In this document: positions 49,631 through 57,929 of the stretch, piece by piece | How the letters are laid out: each line of letters begins with the position of its first letter | Numbering within the stretch: position 1 is the stretch's first letter | Source of the DNA: UBA2136 sp047635695 | GTDB lineage: Bacteria > Pseudomonadota > Alphaproteobacteria > UBA2136 | Direction: 5' to 3' | Assembly (NCBI GenBank): GCA_047635695.1 | Contig: JBLILN010000006.1 | Coordinates: forward strand, 26,763 to 90,762 | DNA length: 64,000 nucleotides | Program-made: the position numbers and the translations under genes | The notes under the pieces: generated by a model | The model's database searches: none | What the model was told of the DNA's origin: nothing | What the model saw: only the letters and a program-made list of their open reading frames with translations

Positions 49631-50989
49631 TTATGTGAGCATGTTCGGCGGAAAACGACCGCCACCCATCATTTTTTCAAGGCCACCCATGCCACCTGAA
49701 CCCATTTTTTTCATCATTTTTTGCATTTGTTGGTGAGACTTTATCAATTTATTCACGTTGCTCACTTGCAGCCCACAACCCTTAGCGATACGTTGACGGC
49801 GTCGTGCGTTTAAAATGCTTGGGTGACGGCGTTCTTGCTTGGTCATAGAATCGATCACAGCGATTTGGTGCACCACCATTTTATCGTCAATATTGGCCTC
49901 ATCAATTTTTTTAGCCATTTTTGAAATACCAGGAATAAGCTTTAACATACCCTTCATGTTGCCCATTTTTTGCATCATTTTAAGCTGCTTTTTAAGGTCG
50001 TTCATGTCAAATTGGCCCGACATCATTTTTTCCATCATCGCCATCATGTCTTCTTCTGATGTGGCTTCTTGTACTTTTTCAACAAGGGAAACAACGTCAC
50101 CCATACCTAAAATACGGTTAGCAAGCCCCTTAGGACGAAAAACTTCTAAAGCACCTAAGCCTTCACCCATACCAAGGAACTTAATAGGGCAACCTGTCAT
50201 CTCACGCATAGAAAGTGCAGCACCACCACGTCCGTCACCGTCAATACGTGTGAGCACGTTACCCGTAATACCAATGCGTTCATGGAAAGTTTTAGCCACG
50301 TTCACAGCTACTTGACCTGTCAGGCTATCGACCACTAAAAGCGTCTCAATAGGGTTGGTTATTTTTTTAACTTCTTCAAGCTCTGCCATCAACGTATCGT
50401 CAATTTCGAGACGACCCGCCGTATCGAGAAACAGAACGTCATAACCGCCTGTTTTTGCTTCCTTTAAAGCACGTTTGGCAATATCGACAGGTTTTTGACC
50501 TTCTATAATTTCAAGGCCGTCAACACCCACACGTTCAGCAAGCGTTTGCAGTTGCGCTTGCGCCGCTGGGCGGTAAATATCTAAAGAAGCCAAAAGTACC
50601 TTTTTATTTTCTTTATCCTTGAGGCGTTTGGCAATTTTACCTGTGGATGTGGTTTTACCAGACCCTTGTAAACCAACCATCATCACAACTGCGGGTGATT
50701 GTGTGTTTAAGTTAAGCTCTTCACCTTCACCTAAAATGCTCACCAAGGCATCGTTCACGGCTTTAACAACCTGCTCACCTGGCTTGATAGACTTTAAAAC
50801 TTTGTCGCCGACAGCGTCTTCTTTAACTTTTTTGATCAACGTTTTAATCACAGGCAAGGCAACGTCAGCCTCTAACAGTGCAATGCGCACTTCACGCATG
50901 GAAGCGTCGATGTCTTTTTCTGATAAGACACCACGGCCTGTAATTTTTTTGAATACACCGTCAAGGCGGCTCGATAGTTGATCAAACAT
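49631..50989 (-). CDS. ffh: signal recognition particle protein Ffh
   Basis: GTPase that targets ribosomes making membrane proteins. The NG domain has GLQGSGKTTSTGKIAKRL (P-loop), LDIYRPAAQAQL, DTAGRLEIDD and TRIDGDGRGGAALS. The methionine-rich M domain (MMEKMMSGQFDMNDLKKQLK) ends with SRRxR-like ILNARRRQRIAKGCG, which binds 4.5S RNA, and a MQKMMKKMGSGGMGG tail. Length 452 is standard. The usual next gene, rpsP, lies about 1.2 kb away behind two inserted genes. Confidence 0.97.
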   Translation of the reverse strand: MFDQLSSRLDGVFKKITGRGVLSEKDIDASMREVRIALLEADVALPVIKTLIKKVKEDAVGDKVLKSIKPGEQVVKAVNDALVSILGEGEELNLNTQSPAVVMMVGLQGSGKTTSTGKIAKRLKDKENKKVLLASLDIYRPAAQAQLQTLAERVGVDGLEIIEGQKPVDIAKRALKEAKTGGYDVLFLDTAGRLEIDDTLMAELEEVKKITNPIETLLVVDSLTGQVAVNVAKTFHERIGITGNVLTRIDGDGRGGAALSMREMTGCPIKFLGMGEGLGALEVFRPKGLANRILGMGDVVSLVEKVQEATSEEDMMAMMEKMMSGQFDMNDLKKQLKMMQKMGNMKGMLKLIPGISKMAKKIDEANIDDKMVVHQIAVIDSMTKQERRHPSILNARRRQRIAKGCGLQVSNVNKLIKSHQQMQKMMKKMGSGGMGGLEKMMGGGRFPPNMLT

Positions 50990-51080
50990 GTGCGTACTTT
51001 CACCATAAATTTGTTAATTCAAAGCTGAATGTATAGCAAAACGCCCTAAATTGCAAAAAAACTTACCATAAAGCGAACAC

Positions 51081-51112
51081 AAAAGCCGCAGGGTTAACCC
51101 CTACGGCTTTTA
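51081..51112 (-). terminator. terminator of the gene at 51126-51620
   Basis: AAAAGCCGTAGGGGTTAACC pairing onward to CTGCGGCTTTT on the minus strand. It is the near-twin of the terminator at 41613-41643. Confidence 0.85.
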
Positions 51113-51125
51113 TTTCGTTAAACAG

Positions 51126-51620
51126 CTAGGCGCTTTTTAAAAAAGCGTCGACATCATCCATAAATGCTTTTGATTTCGTTGTTATAAGTGACTGAAAGCT
51201 ATCCAAAACATTTGTTTGTGCAACGGTAAGTGACTCATAAATACACTGTAAACGGTCATTATCCATAATATCTAAAAGCAACTGCGCGAGTAAACCACGA
51301 AAGTCGTCAGCAAGTTCTTCTGCTTTAATCAGTGGCACCAGAGCAGCTGACATATCTAGTGTGACTCTTTGTTCTGGCAAATCATCGTCAAAAACAACAT
51401 GACATGAGGCAAATTCTAACGCTAGGTTCACGAAGGATACTCCGGCATACCTGCTGAAAAACAGGCTGTATGCTTGATATTCAGCACCAGAGATATTTCG
51501 ACAATTTTCGTCATTATTAATGGCGTGGTAGTGAGCACGTATAGAAAGAACGACTTCCAGTGTGGATGTATCACAACCTTCAAATTGGCGTATTTTATTT
51601 TTTAAATCTTCAGTGGACAT
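51126..51620 (-). CDS. helical acidic protein, paralogue of the 49150-49542 product
   Basis: A 164-residue soluble protein, mostly helical by pattern. The C-terminal 60 residues (FRGLLAQLLLDIMDN ... SLITTKSKAFMDDVDAFLK) align gap-free with those at 49150-49542. Residues about 20-90 resemble the product at 41653-42189. It therefore links two other accessory genes into one family. The start ATG at 51620 lies 8 nt after GGAGGTGG. It is placed between ffh and the aminotransferase gene. Confidence 0.6.
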   Translation of the reverse strand: MSTEDLKNKIRQFEGCDTSTLEVVLSIRAHYHAINNDENCRNISGAEYQAYSLFFSRYAGVSFVNLALEFASCHVVFDDDLPEQRVTLDMSAALVPLIKAEELADDFRGLLAQLLLDIMDNDRLQCIYESLTVAQTNVLDSFQSLITTKSKAFMDDVDAFLKSA

Positions 51621-51828
51621 AATGCCACCTCCGTCAGTTGAGAAGAAAAGGAATAGGATCTTCAAAAGAAGAACCAAGTAATTGTTAATCTATAAAATAA
51701 CTGTACATCCCAACATTTACAAGCCCCTAAACAAAAAAATGCCTACAAAGGGTTGAAATATAATTATGTATAACCATAATCTAATAGATTGCGGAGACCT
51801 ACTCTGCACAACACCTAGGCTTTTACTC

Positions 51829-52101
51829 ATGAAAAAAATACTTAGCGTAGCGCTTATCGCTACAATTTTAATGGTATCATCTATGGCGAATGCTGGTAAC
51901 AAAATTATACAACTTGACAATGACGCTGTTAAATTAATTGTTACCATCGGTGATGGTATATCAAGAGAAACCACAGTAAAGACATTTTTTAGAAAAAACT
52001 TTCAATCTCGAAACAAAAAACACCTCCAAGGAGGTGTTTTTTTATGTCTGCATATAGGCCGACCCGTCTTAATAAGGTGCCCCGTTAGAATAGTTAACTA
52101 A
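51829..52101 (+). CDS. small secreted protein, reading through its own terminator
   Basis: The first 22 residues are a clean signal peptide (KKILSVALIATILMVSSMANA) followed by a short mature segment (GNKIIQLDNDAVKLIVTIGD). From about 52015 the frame crosses a strong terminator hairpin (52017-52043), so the last 25 or so codons are unlikely to be the true end. The gene may be truncated or frameshifted around the TTTTTT/AAAAAA runs at 51984-52000. Function unknown. Confidence 0.4.
   Translation: MKKILSVALIATILMVSSMANAGNKIIQLDNDAVKLIVTIGDGISRETTVKTFFRKNFQSRNKKHLQGGVFLCLHIGRPVLIRCPVRIVN
52017..52043 (+). terminator. terminator inside or after the secreted-protein gene
   Basis: AAAACACCTCC AA GGAGGTGTTTT followed by TTTATGTCTG, the same tail as after three other accessory-gene terminators. 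Confidence 0.85.
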
Positions 52102-52170
52102 GGCGGGGATATTTATGATGAATCAAATGGATGTTGCCGCTTAGGCAATGACATTTGATAAAGCGTAAGT
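52084..52170 (+). repeat. dispersed hairpin element, copy F
   Basis: Hairpin 1 is GTTA-gaatagt-TAAC (D and E have CACC/GGTG at this place). Hairpin 2 is TTGCC-gctta-GGCAA, followed by TGACATTTGATAAAGCG. ATGGATGTTG before hairpin 2 matches copy D (ATGGAAGTTG). It ends about 29 nt past the aminotransferase stop. Confidence 0.75.
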
Positions 52171-52198
52171 AGCCACCCTTAGATGACTATTCCTTGAT

Positions 52199-53392
52199 CT
52201 AGCTTACCTCGTTAAAAAATTCACAGAAAAGCTTCATGCCCTTTTGCAATGTTTCTAAGTCGCAAGCGTACGATATACGTAAAGCACCAGCCGACCCAAA
52301 ACCACTACCCGGTACTGTCGCTATACCTTTATGTTCAAGCAGTAACTCACACAAATGTACATCGTCTTTAATTACTTCACCATTGTACTGCTTACCTATA
52401 AAGGCCTTACAGTCAGGAAAGGCATAAAAAGCACCCTTCGGGAAAGGGCAAACCATACCTTCAATGGTGCTTATAGATGCCATGACCAAGTCACGTTTAT
52501 GGGCAAAGGCATCACGGTGTTCGTTCACGAATGTTTGATCACCACTAATAGCTGCTGCGGCTGCACGTTGTGATACCCATGGGATATTCATAAATGTATT
52601 GGCTGCAATAGACGTCATGGTTTTAATAATAGCTTTTGGTCCTGCAACAAAGCCAACACGCCAACCAGGCATACCATATGACTTACTCACTGACTGTACA
52701 ATAATCATGCGGTCACGTAGCCTTGGTTCTGCTGTTAGAAGGTGGTGGAATTCTTCACCGTCAAATATAATACGGTCATACAAATCGTCACTAATGACCC
52801 AAATATCATGTCGCACAAGCACTTCTGCAAGTTCCGCAATTTCTTGTTTGGTATAAACCATACCCGTTGGGTTTGAAGGGTTGTTGAACAAAAATATTTT
52901 TGTCTTTGGTGTAATGGCGGCTTCAAGCTGTGCCGCTGTTAGCTTGTAGTTTTGTTCACTGTCACAGTTAATGGCCACAGGTATGGCGTCGGCCATTTCC
53001 GCCGTTTGAATATAGCTTGACCAGTAAGGTGCTGGGAATAGAATTTCGTCACCTTTGTTACAAAGGGCAAGGCATAAATTTGTCAGCGCATTTTTAGCGC
53101 CAAGGGTTGCGCAAGTTTCGTCCATGGCATAGTCAAAACCTTGGTTTTTAAGCAGACCGATAAAGCTTTCCAATAAAGGGTCACTACCCTTACAGGCTAA
53201 ATACGCCCCGCCGTCTTCATCTACTGCTTGTTTAGCCGCATCGTAAACATGCTTAGGTGGTAAAAAACCAGGAACACCGATAGAGAAATTAACAATATCA
53301 CGTCCTTCTTTAGCTAAAGCTTTTGCTTTTTGGTTGATAGCAACAATAACGCTACCTTCTGTTTTTGCATATTTATCGCTGACTGTTGGCAT
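52199..53392 (-). CDS. class I PLP-dependent aminotransferase (aspartate aminotransferase-like)
   Basis: A 397-residue fold-type I aminotransferase of the AspB/AatA type. The PLP lysine is in QSVSKSYGMPGWRVGF. The N-x2-N/P motif is FLFNNPSNPTGMVY, the cofactor-binding Asp/Tyr are in WVISDDLYDRIIFDG, and ALRISYACD near the end holds the carboxylate-binding Arg. The probable reaction is aspartate plus 2-oxoglutarate to oxaloacetate plus glutamate. It is a single gene; element F lies just past its 3' end. Confidence 0.92.
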   Translation of the reverse strand: MPTVSDKYAKTEGSVIVAINQKAKALAKEGRDIVNFSIGVPGFLPPKHVYDAAKQAVDEDGGAYLACKGSDPLLESFIGLLKNQGFDYAMDETCATLGAKNALTNLCLALCNKGDEILFPAPYWSSYIQTAEMADAIPVAINCDSEQNYKLTAAQLEAAITPKTKIFLFNNPSNPTGMVYTKQEIAELAEVLVRHDIWVISDDLYDRIIFDGEEFHHLLTAEPRLRDRMIIVQSVSKSYGMPGWRVGFVAGPKAIIKTMTSIAANTFMNIPWVSQRAAAAAISGDQTFVNEHRDAFAHKRDLVMASISTIEGMVCPFPKGAFYAFPDCKAFIGKQYNGEVIKDDVHLCELLLEHKGIATVPGSGFGSAGALRISYACDLETLQKGMKLFCEFFNEVS

Positions 53393-53559
53393 GAGACCAC
53401 CCTTCTTATTTTTATATTAATGACAGAATACGCCTGCCAAAAAAAACATGCAAGCACTTGAATTTAAAACTTGAGCTCTTAAAAGATATTTCAGATACAA
53501 ACACATCCTGCAATAAAATTTTAAGTTTCTTTATAAAAGAGCCTTTGGAGCAATTATTC

Positions 53560-54786
53560 CTAGTTGGCAATGTCGTTTTCATTGGTAATCACTTTTAAGG
53601 GCGCACCTGATTTTGTTTCAACCATGTGTTCATTGGCTTTTAGCTCTTCAATTTTTTTAAGAGGCTTTTCTAAAGCACGTTGCCTTGTGCCTGTGAGTTT
53701 TTGAAATTCCCGTTGTGAATCATCAATACGGCGGCCCATTTTATCCATCGCTTCTTTAAAGCTATCCCACTGTGCAGAAAAGTCTTCAAGTACTTTTAAA
53801 ATGTCGCTCGCTTTACGTTCCATATGGAAGTTGTCCACTGCTTGACGAATAACACTCAACACCGCATAAAGTGTGGTTGGCGAACAAAGGACAATTTTTT
53901 GACGCAATGAATTATCAACCAAGTCATGGTCATGTTCATTTAAAAAGGAGTAAACTTGTTCGTTTGGAATAAAGACCAAAACATAGTCCAGCGTGCCTTG
54001 TGATTTATCGATATAACCACGCTTTGTTGTTTCGTTAATACTTGTACGGGCATCTTTCAAAAATTGTGTTTTGTATTTTTCACGCTCATTATCATTTTTT
54101 GCGTTCATATGATTGAGATAGTTTTCCAACGGGAACTTCACGTCCATATGCACAAAGTGATTATCTGGTAAATAGAATGTAAAGTCGGGGCGGCTACCGT
54201 CACCTTTTGTGAGCGTCTGTTGTTTAAGATAGTTCGTGCCTTCAATGAAACCTGCAAGGCGTAAAACGTCCTCTGCCATACGTTCTCCCCATTGCCCACG
54301 CACACGTGAGTTGGTTAAAGCATTTGTGAGGTCATGCGTCGTTTCACGCAGGCTTTTCGTTTCGTCGGCTGTACGGCTAATTTCTTTACTTAACACATCA
54401 AATTTAGCCTTACGGTCTTTTTCGATGCCTTGCACCATGTCGTTTACTTTATCAAGTTCACCCTTCATATTTTTAAGGGTTTGGTCGATCATTTCCTTTT
54501 TACCGCCCAGTTCTTGCTTGTTTGTTTCAGTGTGTTTATTCAGTGTTTCGCCCGCAACTTTTAAAAATTCTTCAGTGTTTTTTGAAAGCGCTTCTAGTGA
54601 TAAAGCACCGAAAGATTCCTTCATAGAGGCCACCATACGGTCCATGTCTTCTCGGGCACGCTTTTCACGTTCATCAAAAATAGACTGTGCCGATTCCTTT
54701 GCTTGCTTGGCAAGGTATAAACCGACGGTTAAACCAAAAGTTAAACCAACCACTGTACCCACTGCAAATGAAACCCAAGTTTCCAT
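53560..54786 (-). CDS. rmuC: DNA recombination protein RmuC
   Basis: A 408-residue protein of the RmuC family, thought to limit recombination at inverted repeats. One membrane anchor at about 7-25 (FAVGTVVGLTFGLTVGLYLA) is followed by a long coiled coil. The conserved nuclease-like core has SRVRGQWGERMAEDVLRLAGF, PDFTFYLPDNHFVHMDVKFPLENY and KIVLCSPTTLYAVLSVIRQA. Single gene. Confidence 0.93.
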   Translation of the reverse strand: METWVSFAVGTVVGLTFGLTVGLYLAKQAKESAQSIFDEREKRAREDMDRMVASMKESFGALSLEALSKNTEEFLKVAGETLNKHTETNKQELGGKKEMIDQTLKNMKGELDKVNDMVQGIEKDRKAKFDVLSKEISRTADETKSLRETTHDLTNALTNSRVRGQWGERMAEDVLRLAGFIEGTNYLKQQTLTKGDGSRPDFTFYLPDNHFVHMDVKFPLENYLNHMNAKNDNEREKYKTQFLKDARTSINETTKRGYIDKSQGTLDYVLVFIPNEQVYSFLNEHDHDLVDNSLRQKIVLCSPTTLYAVLSVIRQAVDNFHMERKASDILKVLEDFSAQWDSFKEAMDKMGRRIDDSQREFQKLTGTRQRALEKPLKKIEELKANEHMVETKSGAPLKVITNENDIAN

Positions 54787-54963
54787 ATTTAAATTTCCCC
54801 TTTAGAATTAATAGACACCTTACAGTATAAAGGCTTTTCCCCTATTTTAAAAGGCTTGTCTTTTACAAAAGTTCAGTATACATTACGGTATACGAAGTTT
54901 ATCTTTTAACCTTGTTTTTGCACATTCCGTGCCACACTACCCACCTTTTTGAGGTTCAATATT

Positions 54964-55209
54964 ATGACTATATTTATTATTGTGAGTCTTGTTATTCTTG
55001 CTGTTATAGGCATCCAGCTCATGCACATTTCAAATGCCATTGCAAAAAACCATCAACGTCTGCTAGACGAAAGCAAGAGACAAACATGGATATTAGAGAA
55101 ATCATTTGCCCTTTCACACCCTGAACTCAGCAAAGAATATCACGCACTCAAAGAAGCACAATTAAAACAAAACCTAGAATATGACGAGCGTCATTTAAGA
55201 ACGTGCTAA
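54964..55209 (+). CDS. small membrane-anchored coiled-coil protein (1 of 3)
   Basis: An 81-residue protein. A membrane helix (about 2-18) is followed by a charged helix (ISNAIAKNHQRLLDESKRQT). The start ATG follows ACCT-TTTTG-AGGT, a hairpin holding the ribosome site. GTATAC is repeated as an inverted pair about 80 bp upstream (54874 and 54887). Not recognised. It is the first of three similarly built small genes in tandem. Confidence 0.5.
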   Translation: MTIFIIVSLVILAVIGIQLMHISNAIAKNHQRLLDESKRQTWILEKSFALSHPELSKEYHALKEAQLKQNLEYDERHLRTC

Positions 55210-55232
55210 CAACCACACAACAGGATTTTTTT

Positions 55233-55487
55233 ATGAGCCTTTTAACCATAGCAACCCTTAAACTTTTAACAATACTTATTTGTACAGCAGGTATTATTTT
55301 AACTTTACGTAAACACTTAAAAGTGCAGCCTGCAAGGCAACCGCCGGCAAATTTAAACTTGATAGAAACGATCAAGCAACAGCAAGCAGAACTACAAATT
55401 AAAATAAACAGCCCCTTCACAACTATAGAGCAGAGAAAAAGTATCAAGACACTTTTGATGCCCTTTCAAAAGCTATTACAAACCTAG
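55233..55487 (+). CDS. small membrane-anchored coiled-coil protein (2 of 3)
   Basis: An 84-residue protein. A membrane helix (about 6-25, ATLKLLTILICTAGIILTL) is followed by NLIETIKQQQAELQIKINS, a helix, and a LMPFQKLLQ end. The start ATG at 55233 has only a weak ribosome site. It follows the first gene by 23 bp and is probably in the same transcript. Not recognised. Confidence 0.5.
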   Translation: MSLLTIATLKLLTILICTAGIILTLRKHLKVQPARQPPANLNLIETIKQQQAELQIKINSPFTTIEQRKSIKTLLMPFQKLLQT

Positions 55488-55510
55488 CCAAATAGGCTTA
55501 AGGAAATTTT

Positions 55511-55849
55511 ATGCCGAGCCTCTTAATAATATTAATTATATGCTCTGTCATATTTTGTACAGGTTGCATGATTTATTTAGTGCTAATAATTCGTAAATTT
55601 CATGCAGACAATCTTGACTCGCTTAAACGTGCAATAGAAGAGCTAAAAAAAGAGTCGGATAAAACAGCCAAAAGTATCAAGAAAATTAAAGATGGGCGCA
55701 CTACCCTTACCTACAAACTTATGGATATAACCTTATCTAAAGAAGAGCAATGTAGCGTAAGCGGCGACATTAGTTTCATTGATACTCGCATTTCAAACTA
55801 TGAAAAGGCTTTAAAAATGGTAAATAACACATTAAAGAAGCACTTATAG
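55511..55849 (+). CDS. small membrane-anchored coiled-coil protein (3 of 3)
   Basis: A 112-residue protein. The hydrophobic N-terminus (about 3-27) contains CTGC, which is unlikely to be a lipobox because of its position. It is followed by a long basic/acidic coiled coil (SLKRAIEELKKESDKTAKSI) and a helical DTRISNYEKALKMVNNTL end. It closes a three-gene unit with a terminator. All three share the plan of one helix in the membrane and a helical cytoplasmic or periplasmic arm. Confidence 0.55.
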   Translation: MPSLLIILIICSVIFCTGCMIYLVLIIRKFHADNLDSLKRAIEELKKESDKTAKSIKKIKDGRTTLTYKLMDITLSKEEQCSVSGDISFIDTRISNYEKALKMVNNTLKKHL

Positions 55850-55892
55850 CGTTAAATACTAATTGGTCTATATATATAGTTAATGCCATCTC

Positions 55893-55924
55893 GAAAAAAA
55901 AGCTCCTGTAAGGGAGCTTTTTTA
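55893..55924. terminator. bidirectional terminator between convergent operons
   Basis: AAAAAGCTCC TGTAA GGGAGCTTTTTT, with T-runs on both strands. It serves the three small genes (+) and the bufferin operon (-). Confidence 0.9.
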
Positions 55925-55942
55925 TATAATAATAGACGCCAT

Positions 55943-56626
55943 TTATTTATATAATAAGCCAAGTACTTTCCCAAATTTTGCATCTTGCACAATCACCGCT
56001 GTATGTTGGCCGCCGTTTGTTATGCTTGGTAAACGAATTGTCGTTTTTTCACCATGCCAAACTGATAATTTTTCAAGACTACGCACCACATTAACGGACT
56101 TCATAACACGGCCTCTATTTTCACCCGCTTGAACGTTACTCTCACCTGTATCGTTGTAGGTTACATACCAAATATCAACAGGTTTTTGCAGGTTATAAGC
56201 TTCAATATATAACAAGTCATTTTCAAGGCGCATGGGAATATCAACCTGTTTTTGACGTACGCTATATGCCAACATTTTAACACGCCAACCCCATGAGGCG
56301 ACCGTTTCTTCAACACCGTCTAACACCGCTTGGGGCGTGTAAATTTTATTGCTTCCCACCTTTTTCATGTAAGCTTTTTGCCTATTTGTAAATTCTTTTT
56401 TTGCCCACTTATCTTTCCAGCCAAGGCCGTCCCAATAGTCAACATGAAAACTTAAAGCAAAAAAGTCATCACGCTTATTAAGATCTGCCACAGTTTCTTC
56501 ACCTGCAGGACAAGAACTGCAACCTTCTGACGTATAAAGTTCAAGCAAAACAGGTCGTGCACAGGCGGTATGAGCGAGGAAAACCCCGCTCATTAACATA
56601 CATAAGCCAATGGCTATTTTTTGCAT
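55943..56626 (-). CDS. DUF1223 thioredoxin-like secreted protein, last gene of the bufferin operon
   Basis: A 227-residue protein with a signal peptide (ending HTACA-RP). It has the DUF1223 signature LLELYTSEGCSSCPAGE, with a CSSC thioredoxin-type motif, then SFHVDYWDGLGWKD, FTNRQKAYMKKVGSNKIYTPQAVLDG. Family members are periplasmic thiol proteins of unclear role. It overlaps the DoxX gene by 13 bp, so it is translationally coupled to the bufferin operon. A role in redox handling of the bufferin Cys residues is an inference. Confidence 0.85.
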   Translation of the reverse strand: MQKIAIGLCMLMSGVFLAHTACARPVLLELYTSEGCSSCPAGEETVADLNKRDDFFALSFHVDYWDGLGWKDKWAKKEFTNRQKAYMKKVGSNKIYTPQAVLDGVEETVASWGWRVKMLAYSVRQKQVDIPMRLENDLLYIEAYNLQKPVDIWYVTYNDTGESNVQAGENRGRVMKSVNVVRSLEKLSVWHGEKTTIRLPSITNGGQHTAVIVQDAKFGKVLGLLYK

Positions 56627-57180
56627 GAACCACTACCTAAAAAGCATTTACGTATACAGTGATCGAGTGAAAACTTACCTGGCCCCGCTGTTAAAATAAC
56701 CGCAAGCAACATAACCCATAAGTAATGGGCTGTATAAGCTTCGTATGTGAAGTGTATAACCGCCGTCATAATAATAAAACCAAAAGCCGCAATACGTGCG
56801 CCAAAACCAAGGAACAACATTAACGACAAGAATATCTCTGCAAAAGTAGACGACATAGCCGCAAATTCCGCTGAAAGGTATGGTACGTCATATTCATAGT
56901 TGAAAAGCATATAAGTGCTTTCAGAAATTTCATAAGGCATTGGCACTAACGGAAATTTATAACCAAAAATATCAACTGATGATGGTAAACCAAACGTCCC
57001 TTCACCAATAACTTTAGTTGTGGCCGACTTCCAAAAAAGCAAGCCCACCCAAAAACGGATGGCTAAATTATTCAAACTTAAAACCCATGTTTCAAAAAAG
57101 CGGATTTTACATTTTGCAATTTTAAAAACAATGCCGCACTTTGGGCATGACTTCATTTTTTCTATAAATTTACACGTCAT
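56614..57180 (-). CDS. DoxX-family membrane protein of the bufferin operon
   Basis: A 188-residue inner-membrane protein with four hydrophobic segments of DoxX type (NLAIRFWVGLLFWKSATTKV, AAMSSTFAEIFLSLMLFLGFG, AAFGFIIMTAVIHFTYEA, YLWVMLLAVILTAGPG). DoxX proteins often accompany bufferin genes. The N-terminus has an added CPKCG with nearby Cys residues, a possible half zinc or rubredoxin-like knuckle. It starts at an ATGA overlap with the bufC stop. Confidence 0.85.
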   Translation of the reverse strand: MTCKFIEKMKSCPKCGIVFKIAKCKIRFFETWVLSLNNLAIRFWVGLLFWKSATTKVIGEGTFGLPSSVDIFGYKFPLVPMPYEISESTYMLFNYEYDVPYLSAEFAAMSSTFAEIFLSLMLFLGFGARIAAFGFIIMTAVIHFTYEAYTAHYLWVMLLAVILTAGPGKFSLDHCIRKCFLGSGSCKK

Positions 57181-57929
57181 TTTATATCTTTCTTTTTAAA
57201 TAAATCTTCACTTAAAGCAAAGGCAATATCATTTTGAATGTCGCCTTCTGTACATGTACTGGCTTCAACAAAGGTTTTGTTATTTTTTAATGCATTATAA
57301 AACATATATGCATTTTTGGCGAGATTGCACACTTGAACGTCTAACTGTTTATCGCGGTAAACAAGTACATATTCATGTTGTGCTAAGTCTATATTTTCTA
57401 TAGCGGCACCCTCTTCTTTGCTTGCTTGCCATAAACTGTAGGCAGGTGAGCTAAATTCAAAAAGGTGTACACTATTCACAAAAGTGCGTTTTAAATTTTC
57501 AATATCCGTTTTTACCCAATCTTGAAAATCTTGAGCGTCACAAGCTTTATCATCGGCTGCATCATAACTTTGATGCATAGCCCATTCAATAGCCGCAACG
57601 TCACTTAAATAAGGATATTCTTTCAAGGCGGAAAAACTTGCTAGAAAAACTTTAAATTCGCCGCCATAAAGCATCAATGCGCCATTAGTAGGCGGTTGCG
57701 TTTTTATAAATTCATGGGTTAAATAACGAAAGAATTCTATACCCACCATTTCAACGATTGAAGGAAAAACGTCGCTGAGTAAATTCTTTAAGCTAACGAA
57801 AACACAATTACGATAAATATGAACCCGCTCTTCATTTGTAATGTCACCTAATGCATCCACAAAAGGTATGACGTTATCATTTTCTTTGTAAATACTGTCC
57901 ATAAAGGCCGTTTGTAGTTTATGCGACAT
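57177..57929 (-). CDS. bufC: BufC-like partner protein (DUF2063)
   Basis: A 250-residue protein. The N-terminal DUF2063 DNA-binding-like domain shows LQTAFMDSIYKEN, VHIYRNCVFVSLKNLLSDVFPSIVEMVG and FIKTQPPTNGALMLYGGEF, which match the family. DUF2063 proteins present the precursor peptide to the DUF692 enzyme. It overlaps bufB by 11 bp, as usual for this pair. Confidence 0.9.
   Translation of the reverse strand: MSHKLQTAFMDSIYKENDNVIPFVDALGDITNEERVHIYRNCVFVSLKNLLSDVFPSIVEMVGIEFFRYLTHEFIKTQPPTNGALMLYGGEFKVFLASFSALKEYPYLSDVAAIEWAMHQSYDAADDKACDAQDFQDWVKTDIENLKRTFVNSVHLFEFSSPAYSLWQASKEEGAAIENIDLAQHEYVLVYRDKQLDVQVCNLAKNAYMFYNALKNNKTFVEASTCTEGDIQNDIAFALSEDLFKKKDIK

Noticed and set aside
15214..52170. 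Dispersed elements as integron attC sites
   Set aside because: They lack the GTTRRRY/RYYYAAC core pairs, there is no integrase, and they do not flank single cassettes in a row.
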